64,000 nucleotides of DNA from Rhodoferax sp. (GTDB lineage Bacteria; Pseudomonadota; Gammaproteobacteria; Burkholderiales; Burkholderiaceae_C), in the NCBI GenBank assembly GCA_031291305.1, contig JARLJH010000048.1, positions 124,001 through 188,000 on the forward strand. The letters are read 5' to 3'. Of this stretch, positions 1-8,708 are shown piece after piece; the stretch's first letter is position 1, and each line of letters opens with the position of its first letter. The position numbers and the translations under genes are program-made. The notes beneath the pieces were generated by a model that was given only the letters and a program-made list of their open reading frames with translations, ran no database searches and was not told the origin of the DNA.

Positions 1-952
1 TCTTATAAACGCGGTGGCCAAAACCCATTAGCTTGACGCCAGAGTTCTTGTCTTTGACCTGTTCCATAAACTGGCCGACTTTGGCAACGCCACCCTGGCG
101 TTGGATATCTTCCAGCATGTTCAAGCAGGCTTCGTTGGCACCGCCGTGGGCAGGGCCCCAGAGGCAGGCAACACCGGCGGCAATGGCGGCAAACGGGTTG
201 GTGCCCGACGAACCGCAAAGACGAACGGTCGAAGTGGAGGCATTTTGCTCGTGGTCAGCGTGCAGGATGAAGATGCGGTCCAACGCACGTTCAAGCACTG
301 GGTTGACTTTGTAGTCTTCGCAGGGCGTGCCGAACATCATGCGCAGGAAGTTGCCAGCATAGCTAAGGTCGTTACGTGGGTACATGTAAGGCTGACCTGT
401 ACCGTATTTGTAGGCCATGGCCACCAGGGTCGGCATCTTGGCAATCAGGCGGATCGCTGCGACGTCACGGTGCTCTGGGTTGTTGATATCTGTGCTGTCA
501 TGGTAGAAGGCAGACAAGGCACCGACAAGGCCGGTTAGAACAGCCATCGGGTGCGCGTCGCGGCGAAAACCACGCAGGAAAAACTGCATTTGCTCGTTGA
601 CCATGGTGTGGTTGATAACAAGCTTATGGAAATCTTTGCGTTCTGCTTCTTTGGGCAACTCACCTTTGAGCAGCAGATAGCAGGTATCCAGATAGTCGCA
701 TTGCGTCGCGAGTTGCTCGATAGGATAGCCGCGGTAGAGCAATTCACCTTTGTCTCCGTCGATGTAGGTGATAGCTGACTGACAGGATGCTGTGGACAAA
801 AAGCCGGGGTCGTAGGTAAACATACCGCTTTGGGCATAGAGCTTGCGGATATCGATGACATCCGGTCCGACGCTACCTTGGTACACGGGAAGTTCAACAC
901 TGGGGCTGCCGTTGGAAAACGACAAGGTGGCTTTGTTTTCAGCTAGTTTCAT
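1..952 (-). CDS. gltA: Citrate synthase, 3' part cut by window edge
   Basis: Citrate synthase condenses acetyl-CoA and oxaloacetate in the first step of the TCA cycle. About 317 residues are visible from the ATG at 952; the remaining C-terminal third lies beyond the left edge. The type II (hexameric, NADH-regulated) family is recognised from the N-terminal beta domain ([11 protein letters not shown]), the segment [14 protein letters not shown] and the active-site stretch [11 protein letters not shown], followed by GFGHRVYK at the edge. It sits 9 bp after sdhE in the same orientation and is probably the last gene of the sdhCDAB-sdhE-gltA transcription unit. No frameshift is visible. The identification is secure; only its end is unseen. 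Confidence 0.97.
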   Translation of the reverse strand, partial: MKLAENKATLSFSNGSPSVELPVYQGSVGPDVIDIRKLYAQSGMFTYDPGFLSTASCQSAITYIDGDKGELLYRGYPIEQLATQCDYLDTCYLLLKGELPKEAERKDFHKLVINHTMVNEQMQFFLRGFRRDAHPMAVLTGLVGALSAFYHDSTDINNPEHRDVAAIRLIAKMPTLVAMAYKYGTGQPYMYPRNDLSYAGNFLRMMFGTPCEDYKVNPVLERALDRIFILHADHEQNASTSTVRLCGSSGTNPFAAIAAGVACLWGPAHGGANEACLNMLEDIQRQGGVAKVGQFMEQVKDKNSGVKLMGFGHRVYK

Positions 953-961
953 ATCGACCTT

Positions 962-1270
962 TCAAGGAATTGCTCTCAACATATTCAATACTTCGGAAAT
1001 ATCGTCGCGCGCCAGACGGGCATCCACTTGCAATAGTGTTTTGCGGCCCAAATGCAGATCCAGCAAGTCAGCATCGCTCAAGCCCATTAGATCGCTCATG
1101 CCTTGCGCATGCCTGACCGTCAGCACTGATTCGTAGCGTTTGAAAAACCGATCGATAAAGATGTCGTTTTCCAGCAAACCCCTGCGGCTGCGCCACTTGA
1201 GTTTGCTCAATGCGCGTTGATCAATGACGTCGTTAGGCAGACTGGCGGTGGCTTGCTGCATGTCCATCAT
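962..1270 (-). CDS. sdhE: FAD assembly factor SdhE (succinate dehydrogenase flavinator)
   Basis: Small cytosolic protein of the SdhE/YgfY/Sdh5 family (102 residues) that promotes covalent attachment of FAD to the SdhA flavoprotein. The family signature RGxxE is present as RRGLLEND near residues 29-36, followed by the helical bundle with DLLDLHLGR. It lies between sdhB (3-bp gap) and gltA (9-bp gap), as in many beta- and gammaproteobacteria, which supports co-expression with its substrate. The ATG at 1270 gives MMDMQQ; the second or third Met could also be used. Confidence 0.93.
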   Translation of the reverse strand: MMDMQQATASLPNDVIDQRALSKLKWRSRRGLLENDIFIDRFFKRYESVLTVRHAQGMSDLMGLSDADLLDLHLGRKTLLQVDARLARDDISEVLNMLRAIP

Positions 1271-1273
1271 CTG

Positions 1274-1978
1274 TTAAATTGCGCGACGTACCATCAGTTC
1301 CTTGATCTTGCCAATGGCTGCGGTGGGGTTCAAACCCTTGGGGCAAACATCGACGCAGTTCATGATGGTGGTGCAGCGGAAAAGCCGATAGGGGTCTTCA
1401 AGGTTGTCCAGTCGCTCGCTGGTCGCTTGATCGCGGCTGTCGGCAATGAAACGGTAGGCCTGCAACAGGCCGGCCGGACCGACAAACTTGTCGGGATTCC
1501 ACCAGAAAACCGGGCAACTGGTGGAGCAACTTGCACACAAAATGCACTCGTAGAGGCCATTGAGCTCGTCGCGTTCTTCGGGACTTTGTAGTCGCTCTTT
1601 TTCGGGCGGGCGGTTGTCGTTGATCAGGTAGGGTTTGATCGAATGGTACTGTTGGAAAAACAGCGTCATATCAACAATCAGATCGCGTACAACGGGCAGG
1701 CCAGGCAGCGGCTTGAGCACAATGGTGTCAGGAAGGGTGCGCATGTTGATCAGGCAGGCCAGTCCATTCTTTCCATTGATGTTCATGGCATCTGAGCCAC
1801 AAATGCCCTCGCGGCAGGAGCGTCGATAAGAAATCGTCGGGTCCAGTGCTTTGAGTTTGACCAAGACATCGAGCAACATGCGCTCGTTGCCGTCAAGTTC
1901 AACCTCAAGGGTCTGCATATAAGGTTTGCTGTCAGTATCCGGGTTGTAACGATAAATTTGGATAGTACGTTTAGCCAT
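1274..1978 (-). CDS. sdhB: Succinate dehydrogenase iron-sulfur subunit
   Basis: Electron-transfer subunit of complex II (234 residues, normal length) that passes electrons from SdhA FAD to quinone. The N-terminal ferredoxin domain has the 2Fe-2S set CREGICGSD with a downstream Cys (GLAC), including the Asp that replaces a Cys ligand in enterobacterial SdhB. The C-terminal domain carries the 4Fe-4S motif CILCASCSTSCP and the 3Fe-4S motif CTTIMNCVDVCPKG. It follows sdhA after 52 bp and abuts sdhE. It is attached to the cytoplasmic face of the membrane through SdhC/SdhD. Confidence 0.98.
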   Translation of the reverse strand: MAKRTIQIYRYNPDTDSKPYMQTLEVELDGNERMLLDVLVKLKALDPTISYRRSCREGICGSDAMNINGKNGLACLINMRTLPDTIVLKPLPGLPVVRDLIVDMTLFFQQYHSIKPYLINDNRPPEKERLQSPEERDELNGLYECILCASCSTSCPVFWWNPDKFVGPAGLLQAYRFIADSRDQATSERLDNLEDPYRLFRCTTIMNCVDVCPKGLNPTAAIGKIKELMVRRAI

Positions 1979-2030
1979 GATTTGCTTTCTTTAACAATCG
2001 GGAACAGATTCGGAAATTTGTTCCGCAATA

Positions 2031-3836
2031 TCAGAAGGTACGGACTTTGGGTGGCACAGAGGCAACCGTCAACGGCTTGAGGTTGACTGGTTTGTAGCTG
2101 AGACTATTGGTGGCCCTGTCCCACAGAGTGTGTTTAAGCCAGTTGGTGTCGTCACGTCCTAGCGGGCAGGTTGGGTCGTCAGCGGGACGGTCGTAATCCA
2201 AGACGCTGTGAGCGCCACGGCATTCGTGTCGGGCGGCTGCAGATACCATCGTGGATTGCGCCACCTCAATCATGTTTTCAACCTCCAGCGCTTCGATCCG
2301 CTCGGTATTGAAGATCTGCGATTTGTCAGTCAGTTTGATGTTGTTGACGCGTTCACGCACTTGGGCGATCTTCTTTACGCCCTCGTCCATGCTGGACTGG
2401 GTGCGAAACACGCTGGCATGCTCCTGCATGGTGTTGCGTATGTCACCAGCGATCACCTGGGCGTATTCGCCTGACGTTGCTGTGTTCAACCGGTTTAGCC
2501 GTTCCAGAGAAATGTCGGCGGCGTTGGCCGGAAGTGGTTTGTGTTCCTGGTTCTTGTTATTGAAATCAATGATGTGGAGTCCGGCAGCACGGCCAAAAAC
2601 CACGATGTCGAGTAAGGAGTTGGTGCCCAGGCGGTTGGCTCCGTGAACACTGACACATGAACACTCGCCGACCGCATAGAGACCGTTGACAACGGACTGT
2701 CCACCAGTGCCGTCGGGGACAACCACTTGACCACTGATGCTGCTGGGGATTCCGCCCATTTGATAGTGGTTGGTCGGTATCACCGGGATGGGTTCTTTGG
2801 TGATGTCCACATTGGCAAAGTTGTGGCCGATTTCTTGCACACTGGGAAGCCGCAATGCAATGGTATCGGCACCTAAGTGCGTCATGTCCAGGTTGATGTA
2901 GTTCTTGTTGGGGCCACAGCCGCGGCCTTCCTTAATTTCCTGGTCCATGCAACGCGATACGAAGTCGCGCGGAGCCAAATCTTTCATGGTGGGGGCGTAA
3001 CGTTCCATGAAGCGTTCGCCGTTGCTGTTGCGCAAAATCGCGCCCTCGCCGCGACAGCCTTCTGTGAGCAGCACGCCCGCACCAGCCACACCTGTCGGGT
3101 GAAATTGCCAGAATTCCATGTCTTGCAAAGGAATACCTGCACGGGCTGCCATGCCCAGTCCGTCGCCTGTATTGATGAATGCATTCGTTGACGCTGCAAA
3201 GATGCGTCCGGCGCCGCCCGACGCCATCATCACGCTCTTGGCTTGCAAAATGTGTATTTCACCAGTTTCCATCTCAAGGGCGGTGACGCCAACCACATCG
3301 CCATCTACATCACGGATGAGATCCAGTGCCATCCACTCGACAAAGAAGTTGGTGCGTGCTTTAACGTTTTGCTGGTACAAGGTATGCAGCATGGCGTGGC
3401 CGGTGCGGTCAGCTGCTGCACACGCGCGTTGAACCGGCTTTTCGCCATAGTTGCTGGAGTGACCGCCAAAGGGGCGTTGGTAAATCGTGCCGTCAGGATT
3501 GCGGTCAAACGGCATGCCAAAGTGCTCGAGTTCATAGACCACTTTTGGGGCCTCGCGACACATGAATTCGATCGCATCCTGATCCCCTAGCCAGTCGGAT
3601 CCCTTGATCGTGTCGTAAAAATGGAAATGCCAGTTATCTTCGGCCATGTTGCCCAGGCTCGCTCCAATGCCGCCCTGTGCAGCCACGGTATGAGACCGGG
3701 TAGGGAATACTTTTGAGAGCACGGCGACATTCAGGCCGGCATTGGCTAGTTGCAGCGATGCGCTCATGCCAGCGCCGCCAGCGCCGATGATGACGACGTC
3801 AAATTTGCGCTTGGTGAGTTTCGAAGTTGCAGTCAT
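2031..3836 (-). CDS. sdhA: Succinate dehydrogenase flavoprotein subunit
   Basis: Catalytic FAD subunit of complex II, oxidising succinate to fumarate (601 residues from the chosen start). It shows the Rossmann motif VVIIGAGGAGMSASL, the flavin-linking His region SHTVAAQGGIGASLGN, the substrate region HPTG...LLTEGCRGEGA and the C-terminal KPVNLKPLTV tail. An in-frame GTG at 3872 would add 12 residues, but the Rossmann strand starts soon after the ATG at 3836, which is preferred; neither has a strong ribosome binding site. Order is sdhC-sdhD-sdhA-sdhB, 89 bp after sdhD. Confidence 0.97.
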   Translation of the reverse strand: MTATSKLTKRKFDVVIIGAGGAGMSASLQLANAGLNVAVLSKVFPTRSHTVAAQGGIGASLGNMAEDNWHFHFYDTIKGSDWLGDQDAIEFMCREAPKVVYELEHFGMPFDRNPDGTIYQRPFGGHSSNYGEKPVQRACAAADRTGHAMLHTLYQQNVKARTNFFVEWMALDLIRDVDGDVVGVTALEMETGEIHILQAKSVMMASGGAGRIFAASTNAFINTGDGLGMAARAGIPLQDMEFWQFHPTGVAGAGVLLTEGCRGEGAILRNSNGERFMERYAPTMKDLAPRDFVSRCMDQEIKEGRGCGPNKNYINLDMTHLGADTIALRLPSVQEIGHNFANVDITKEPIPVIPTNHYQMGGIPSSISGQVVVPDGTGGQSVVNGLYAVGECSCVSVHGANRLGTNSLLDIVVFGRAAGLHIIDFNNKNQEHKPLPANAADISLERLNRLNTATSGEYAQVIAGDIRNTMQEHASVFRTQSSMDEGVKKIAQVRERVNNIKLTDKSQIFNTERIEALEVENMIEVAQSTMVSAAARHECRGAHSVLDYDRPADDPTCPLGRDDTNWLKHTLWDRATNSLSYKPVNLKPLTVASVPPKVRTF

Positions 3837-3925
3837 GATGAATCTTGTGTTTTGTTGATCGGAAGTTCCCACGCCGCATGTGTCGCTGCGGCTGGAACCT
3901 TTTCCTTTGGTTCAATAAAGGAGGT

Positions 3926-4291
3926 TTACAGGCGCCACAGGACTTGAATGGCCCAACCGGTGCAGCCCGTTAGCCAGACAATGGCAAACACATGCATCAC
4001 AAAGCGCACCGAATAGGGCTTGACGTAATCCATGAAAATGTTGCGCATGCCGACCCAGACGTGATAAAACAAAGCCATGAAGACCACGAACGTCAGGGTT
4101 CTCATCCATTGGGGGGAAAAAATGCCAGCCCATAGTTCGTAGCGGATGGGGCCTTTGCTGAAAATAACTTGACCGATGACCAGCACTGTGAAAATTGCCA
4201 TGACAACGGCCGTCACGCGTTGCGACAACCAGTCGCGCATGCCGTAATGCGCGCCAACGACTGTGCGGTGAGACCCGTAATTAACTGACAT
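3926..4291 (-). CDS. sdhD: Succinate dehydrogenase membrane anchor subunit D
   Basis: Small membrane subunit (121 residues) with three hydrophobic helices, forming the quinone site and heme pocket of complex II together with SdhC. The characteristic motif YHVWVGMRNIFMDYVKP is present; Asp-Tyr in this motif contact the quinone in the E. coli enzyme. An open frame extends upstream to 4429, but that part overlaps sdhC and has no membrane-protein character, so the ATG at 4291 (MSVNYGSHR) is chosen, 14 bp after the sdhC stop. Confidence 0.93.
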   Translation of the reverse strand: MSVNYGSHRTVVGAHYGMRDWLSQRVTAVVMAIFTVLVIGQVIFSKGPIRYELWAGIFSPQWMRTLTFVVFMALFYHVWVGMRNIFMDYVKPYSVRFVMHVFAIVWLTGCTGWAIQVLWRL

Positions 4292-4305
4292 AAATTGCTC
4301 CTGAA

Positions 4306-4749
4306 TTAGTAAAGGCCAAACAGCTTGGCGCCGAGAACAGCGGTCATGCTGAGCGTCAAAGCCAGCACAAGCGCGGCGGTTTGCCGACCAAAATCCTTGC
4401 TGACATGGTGATGGTGGGTATCCATCCAAAGATGCCGCATGCCGGCAATGAAGTGGTGCAAGATGGCCCAGATCAGGCCAAGTGCTACAAGTTTCCAGAG
4501 AAAGCCGGGTATACCCAACATGCCAACGTTGAACGCAGCCTTGAATCGTGCGAACGAAATTTCGGACGATATGGAGGTGTCAAACATCCATATCACGAAG
4601 GGCAAAAGGAAAAACATGATCGCACCGCTGACCCGATGCATGCCAGAGGCCAAGGAGGCCAACGGCCAGCGATAACTGACCAGACTGGGAAAATCAATGT
4701 TGCGGAATTCGGGACGTTTTTTGGGAGTGCTCGCCGATGTTTCAGACAT
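4306..4749 (-). CDS. sdhC: Succinate dehydrogenase cytochrome b556 subunit
   Basis: Membrane cytochrome b subunit of complex II (147 residues). It has an RPEFRNIDF start region, three hydrophobic segments, and the family signature HHFIAGMRHLWMDTHHHHV containing the axial heme His and conserved Arg-His. It is the first gene of the sdhCDAB-sdhE-gltA series and is preceded by a 193-bp non-coding leader that separates it from gntR. Ribosome binding is weak (AGAAAG). SdhC and SdhD together anchor SdhAB and reduce ubiquinone. Confidence 0.95.
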   Translation of the reverse strand: MSETSASTPKKRPEFRNIDFPSLVSYRWPLASLASGMHRVSGAIMFFLLPFVIWMFDTSISSEISFARFKAAFNVGMLGIPGFLWKLVALGLIWAILHHFIAGMRHLWMDTHHHHVSKDFGRQTAALVLALTLSMTAVLGAKLFGLY

Positions 4750-4942
4750 AAATTGCTTTCTGGGTTTAAGTTACTTTTTTGGCAACCGGCGGGCAGCCGA
4801 CCGCCGAAAATTCTATTGCAATGCAGCATCATACGCTGCATGGGAGTGGTATTTTGTTAGCTTGAATCGACTCGCATGGTGTAGAAAATGAATTTCTGAC
4901 GTCTCTATGGTCAGTCTGACATGAGCATTACAAACTGGGTGA
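4750..4942 (-). promoter_or_regulatory. Untranslated leader and promoter region of the sdh operon
   Basis: 193 bp between gntR and sdhC with no credible gene. It must contain the promoter for the sdh operon. A perfect inverted repeat with 7-bp arms, ATGCAGC and GCTGCAT (4821-4841), is visible, and a GC-rich imperfect hairpin lies nearer to sdhC. I could not assign convincing -35/-10 boxes. The palindrome found upstream of gntR is not repeated here. Confidence 0.4.
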
Positions 4943-5749
4943 TTAGCTCATGTCGTTTTGATAGTGGTGTGTGTCGGTTCGGTAGTAGCCACGGCGTAAT
5001 TCCATAGGCTCACTTTGGTAAGTGTAGGCAATACGTTCTACACTGAGAAGAGGAGTACCAACGGTGACTTTCAGCAGTGCTGCATGCGTATCGGAGGCTG
5101 AAATGGCTCGGATTTTTTCTTCAGCACGAACCATGCGGACATTGAACTCAGTTTCGAAAAGGGCGTACATGGCTCCTTTGTAGCTGGCAAGTCGCTCGGC
5201 GGTGAGTCCTTTGAAGGGTGTGGCGGGTAGCCAAATATCTTCCAGAATGACCGGCACGCCACCAAAACTCAGCACTCGGCGTGCCTGGAGTACGGTGTCA
5301 CCACCGCGTAGCGCCAGGGCTTTGGCGACATCAGTACTTGCCCTGGTCCTGCGGCAGTCGATGATGTCGCGCTGAGCCGGACCCTCGCTGCCGCGCGTAC
5401 CGCTATTGGGCACCAGTTTGAGAAACCTGAACTGCACCTGTTGTTCAGCATGTGTTGCCACAAACGTGCCCTTGCCCTGACGGCGCAGCAGGAGGTTTTC
5501 TGCTGCCAATTCGTCGATGGCTTTGCGCACTGTGCCCTGACTAACCCGAAAGCGCGCGGCGAGTTCGATCTCGCTAGGGATGGCCTCACCTGGTTTCCAC
5601 TCGCCAGAACGCAGACTGCCCAGGATGAGCCCCTTGATCTGCTGGTACAGTGGACTGAATGCCGGGGTGTTGCTTGCTGGAGTGGTTGAAGCAACTTCAG
5701 CCACTGGAATCAATTCGTGGTCATCACTGATTTCGGGCAGGGATTGCAT
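4943..5749 (-). CDS. GntR/HutC-family transcriptional regulator with UTRA domain
   Basis: Predicted DNA-binding regulator (268 residues). After a 30-residue variable N-terminus comes a GntR winged helix (PLYQQIKGLIL... to GKGTFVATH, about residues 32-100) with the typical PGEAIPSEIELAARF and SQGTVRKAIDEL, then a UTRA ligand-binding domain (about 115-260; GGDTVLQARRVL, VILEDIWLP). It separates sdhCDAB from the divergent mdh-citE-like-acnB genes, so control of TCA genes in response to a small carboxylate is a reasonable inference; the ligand is not known from sequence. Its own promoter spacer is filled by an 18-bp perfect palindrome, pointing to autorepression. Confidence 0.9.
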   Translation of the reverse strand: MQSLPEISDDHELIPVAEVASTTPASNTPAFSPLYQQIKGLILGSLRSGEWKPGEAIPSEIELAARFRVSQGTVRKAIDELAAENLLLRRQGKGTFVATHAEQQVQFRFLKLVPNSGTRGSEGPAQRDIIDCRRTRASTDVAKALALRGGDTVLQARRVLSFGGVPVILEDIWLPATPFKGLTAERLASYKGAMYALFETEFNVRMVRAEEKIRAISASDTHAALLKVTVGTPLLSVERIAYTYQSEPMELRRGYYRTDTHHYQNDMS

Positions 5750-5787
5750 GAGAAAAGGTCTCCGTATAGTCGTTTTCGCTTTTGGTA

Positions 5788-5815
5788 ATCATATCTTATA
5801 TAAGATATAAGACAA
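5788..5815 (-). promoter_or_regulatory. gntR promoter with embedded palindromic operator
   Basis: On the minus strand a -35 TTGTCT (5810-5815) and a -10 TATGAT (5788-5793) are separated by 16 bp. The perfect palindrome ATATCTTATATAAGATAT (5791-5808) fills this spacer and touches the -10. This is what an autorepressed GntR-type gene would show. Assignment to this regulator is inferred from position and symmetry. Confidence 0.65.
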
Positions 5816-5816
5816 G

Positions 5817-5846
5817 TTGACGATTTCTCCTTTTCAAGGGTACACT
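5817..5846 (+). promoter_or_regulatory. mdh promoter
   Basis: TTGACG (5817-5822), an 18-bp spacer and TACACT (5841-5846) form a plausible sigma-70 promoter 80 bp upstream of the mdh start. Its -35 begins 9 bp beyond the GntR palindrome, so one regulator bound there could affect both divergent promoters. Confidence 0.55.
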
Positions 5847-5927
5847 CGTAAGGCTTGGCACTGATTGATATGGATCATCCGTCCCAACACCCACTGAATT
5901 CTCTTCTTCAATTTCTGGAGTTTTACT

Positions 5928-6914
5928 ATGAGCAAAAAGCCCGTTCGCGTTGCTGTTACCGGCGCTGCCGGCCAAATTGGTTATGCCATTCTGTTTCGCA
6001 TCGCCTCGGGCGAAATGTTGGGTAAGGATCAGCCGATTGTTTTAAGTCTGTTGGAAGTGCCGGTTGAAAAGGCGCAGCAAGCATTGCAAGGTGTGATGAT
6101 GGAGTTGCAAGATTGCGCTTTCCCGCTCCTGGTTGGTATGGAAGCCCATAGCGATCCCATGACTGCCTTCAAGGATGTTGATTACGCTCTGTTGATCGGT
6201 TCGCGTCCACGTGGTCCTGGTATGGAGCGTGCCGAGTTGTTGGCTGTCAATGCTGAAATTTTTACGGCACAAGGCAAGGCTCTCAATGCTGTAGCCAGTC
6301 GTGACGTGCGCGTGCTTGTGGTTGGCAATCCGGCCAACACCAACGCCTATATTGCCATGAAGAGCGCCCCTGATCTGCCGCGCAAGAATTTCACCGCCAT
6401 GCTGCGTTTGGATCACAATCGTGCATTGAGCCAGTTGGCCAGCAAAACCGGTAAAGCTGTAGCGGATATTGAAAAAATGGCTGTTTGGGGCAACCATTCG
6501 CCTTCCATGTATGCCGATTACCGCTTTGCCACCATTCATGGCGAAAGTGTCAAGGACATGATCAACGACCAGGACTGGAATGCCAACACATTTTTGCCAA
6601 CCGTTGGCAAGCGTGGTGCGGCCATCATTGCTGCGCGTGGGGTGTCGTCTGCAGCTTCCGCCGCCAATGCAGCCATCGACCACATGCACGATTGGGCTTT
6701 GGGTACCAATGGCAAGTGGGTTACGATGGGTATTCCCTCCAATGGCGAATACGGCATTCCCAAGGACACGATGTTTGGTTTCCCGGTGACCTGTGCCAAC
6801 GGCGAATACAAGATGGTCGAAGGTCTGGCGATTGATGCCTTCAGTCAGGAATGCATCAACAAGACGCTCAAGGAGCTGCAAGAAGAGCAGGCTGGTGTCG
6901 CTCACCTGCTTTGA
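5928..6914 (+). CDS. mdh: Malate dehydrogenase (NAD-dependent)
   Basis: Oxidises malate to oxaloacetate in the TCA cycle; 328 residues, the usual length of the cytosolic-type (MDH type 2) family of beta-proteobacteria. It shows the NAD-binding [28 protein letters not shown] with the mobile-loop arginines, [10 protein letters not shown], the LRLDHNRA motif, and the catalytic His in WGNHSP. ATG at 5928 follows a CTGGAG ribosome binding site. It heads the mdh-citE-like-acnB unit, divergent from gntR. Confidence 0.98.
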   Translation: MSKKPVRVAVTGAAGQIGYAILFRIASGEMLGKDQPIVLSLLEVPVEKAQQALQGVMMELQDCAFPLLVGMEAHSDPMTAFKDVDYALLIGSRPRGPGMERAELLAVNAEIFTAQGKALNAVASRDVRVLVVGNPANTNAYIAMKSAPDLPRKNFTAMLRLDHNRALSQLASKTGKAVADIEKMAVWGNHSPSMYADYRFATIHGESVKDMINDQDWNANTFLPTVGKRGAAIIAARGVSSAASAANAAIDHMHDWALGTNGKWVTMGIPSNGEYGIPKDTMFGFPVTCANGEYKMVEGLAIDAFSQECINKTLKELQEEQAGVAHLL

Positions 6915-6940
6915 ATCGCTGTAGCTGAAATTTCGCGACC

Positions 6941-7987
6941 GTGATCCATCCTCGTCATGTGCTGCTGGGCGCAGCCATCGCTGTGCCTCTACCGGTGTGT
7001 GACCACTATTGTGGTGTCGAGTCACGCATGGTCAAGGCGCTGGCGCTGCAAGAGGAGATGATGCAAGAGTTTGGCGCGTGCGTTTTTGACGTCACGCTGG
7101 ACTGCGAGGATGGTGCCCCCGTGGGTGGTGAAAGAGATCATGCTTTGATGGTCTCATCCCTTGTCAATAAGGGGATTATTGCTACTGATACAAGAGCTAA
7201 TGGTGGTTCCCGGCGCGTTGCGGTCAGGGTGCATCCGGTGGATCACCCCGCTTTCGAGCAAGACCTTGAGATCGTGCTTGGTCATGCTGCTTGCGTCTGG
7301 AGCCATGTGATGGTGCCCAAGGTGGATTCGGTGGCAGATGTTGACCGAGCCGTGCAGGTGATGGATGCTGCACTCGCATCATCCACCCGTGACAGGCCAC
7401 TATCTCTTCATGTGCTGATCGAGTCGCCTCTGGCAGTTCATCAAGTGGCATCGATTGCCGCTCACCCGCGGGTTGAGTCGCTTAGCTTTGGTCTGATGGA
7501 TTTTGTCTCTGCGCACGGCGGTGCGATACCTGCATCTGCGATGGCGATAGCCGGGCAGGATACGGCTGACGGGCATGACCAGTTCAGCCACCCGCTGGTG
7601 GTACGTGCCAAGCTGGAGATCAGTGCTGCCTGCCACGCATTTGGCAAAGTGCCGTCGCATTGTGTAGTGACTGAATTCAAGCGGTCGGAGGTGGTTCAGG
7701 AGGCAGCCCGGCGTGCCAGCCGTGACTTGGGGTACATGCGCATGTGGAGCATCCACCCGGATCAGATACGCCCCATTTTGTCGGCCTTTACTCCTGCCCA
7801 AAACGAGGTCGATCAGGCAAGTCATATTATTTGCCGGGGCTACGCCGCTCAGTGGGCTCCTATTTCGGTGGCTGGCAAGTTGCAAGATCGAGCCAGCTAT
7901 CGCTATTACTGGCAAGTGCTTGAGAGGGCGTTTCAAACGGCTCATTTGTCCCGCCAAGACCCTGCTTATCAGTATTTCGTTTTGTGA
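6941..7987 (+). CDS. HpcH/HpaI aldolase / citrate-lyase-beta-like CoA ester lyase
   Basis: 348-residue TIM-barrel protein of the CitE/malyl-CoA lyase superfamily. Metal-binding signatures are FDVTLDCEDGAP (about residues 46-57) and LIESPLAV (about 157-164), plus FGLMDFVSAHGG. Such enzymes split or form CoA thioesters such as malyl- or citramalyl-CoA; the true substrate cannot be told from sequence. It starts with GTG 26 bp after mdh and precedes a secreted unknown and acnB. A copy of the AGCT-N19-GGGCT repeat (reverse orientation) is translated at about residues 69-84 (LMVSSLVNKGIIATDT), where it appears to lengthen a loop without breaking the frame. Confidence 0.88.
   Translation: MIHPRHVLLGAAIAVPLPVCDHYCGVESRMVKALALQEEMMQEFGACVFDVTLDCEDGAPVGGERDHALMVSSLVNKGIIATDTRANGGSRRVAVRVHPVDHPAFEQDLEIVLGHAACVWSHVMVPKVDSVADVDRAVQVMDAALASSTRDRPLSLHVLIESPLAVHQVASIAAHPRVESLSFGLMDFVSAHGGAIPASAMAIAGQDTADGHDQFSHPLVVRAKLEISAACHAFGKVPSHCVVTEFKRSEVVQEAARRASRDLGYMRMWSIHPDQIRPILSAFTPAQNEVDQASHIICRGYAAQWAPISVAGKLQDRASYRYYWQVLERAFQTAHLSRQDPAYQYFVL
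7146..7190 (-). repeat. Palindromic repeat copy 1, inside citE-like gene
   Basis: Minus-strand core AGCA-N19-GGGAT followed by GAGACC; one mismatch in each half from the AGCT-N19-GGGCT consensus but with the exact 19-nt spacing. The arms TCCCCTT and AAGGGAT can pair. It is translated antisense to its own orientation. Confidence 0.6.
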
Positions 7988-8025
7988 TGACAATGCTGCG
8001 ACGTGTTTTACAGGAGAACTTGATC

Positions 8026-8649
8026 ATGAACTGGCCTTTTGCTCGGAAATTGCATGCTTGGCGCAAGTCGCTTGGGGTATCTGCTTGCCTAGTGGCACTT
8101 TCGGCTATCTCTGCGGTGCACGCTAGTGTTGTTTACCCAGTCAAGAAACACCACAAGACACCGTCGCAAAGTCGTATCCAACTCAAGTCGCAGGCAATGC
8201 AGGTGGCTTCAGGTATCCATGCCGCAGAGACCGCACTGAGCCCGCAGGAACTGGCCGTTGCAGGGCGGATCGAGGTCGGTCGCATGCCCTGTGAGCTTGG
8301 GGCATTTGTGAGTGTGGCCGCTGATGCCCATGTGCCAGGTTACTTTGACGTTCAAATTAGTAAACTCAAATTCAGGATGGCTCCAGTGGTGACCAGCACG
8401 GGAGCCATTCGGCTGGAAGATCCTAAGGCGGGTGCCGTGTGGCTTCAGTTGTCCAATAAATCGATGCTGATGAACCAGAAGACAGGTACGCGATTGGCCG
8501 ATGCCTGCATGAGCCCGGCGCAGCTTGTCGTCGCCGAGGCCATGATCAAGAATCCGCCGCCCAGCCTTCTTGAGCCTTTACCTGTCGTGGTATCGCCGGC
8601 CGAGCCGTCGCAGGCTGCGATAGAGATTCCTGTCAGCACAGTTCGATGA
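8026..8649 (+). CDS. Secreted protein of unknown function
   Basis: 207 residues, not recognised. The ATG at 8026 follows a CAGGAGA ribosome binding site; an upstream in-frame ATG at 7984 overlaps the previous stop and lacks one. A signal peptide is clear (basic MNWPFARKLHAWRKS, hydrophobic LGVSACLVALSAISA, cleavage near VHA-SV). The mature part is basic at first (KKHHKTPSQSR), has two cysteines (PCEL and ADACMS) that could form a periplasmic disulfide, and ends in a proline-rich tail. Its position between TCA genes and the 59-bp gap to acnB suggest co-transcription with them. Confidence 0.75.
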   Translation: MNWPFARKLHAWRKSLGVSACLVALSAISAVHASVVYPVKKHHKTPSQSRIQLKSQAMQVASGIHAAETALSPQELAVAGRIEVGRMPCELGAFVSVAADAHVPGYFDVQISKLKFRMAPVVTSTGAIRLEDPKAGAVWLQLSNKSMLMNQKTGTRLADACMSPAQLVVAEAMIKNPPPSLLEPLPVVVSPAEPSQAAIEIPVSTVR

Positions 8650-8708
8650 GTCGATTCTGGTGCTTCCCCTAACCATCCTCGTGACCGATTGAAAAAGGAG
8701 TTTTGACC

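Noticed and set aside
3837..3872. GTG-started extension of sdhA
   Set aside because: Adds 12 residues with no ribosome binding site; the ATG at 3836 suffices.
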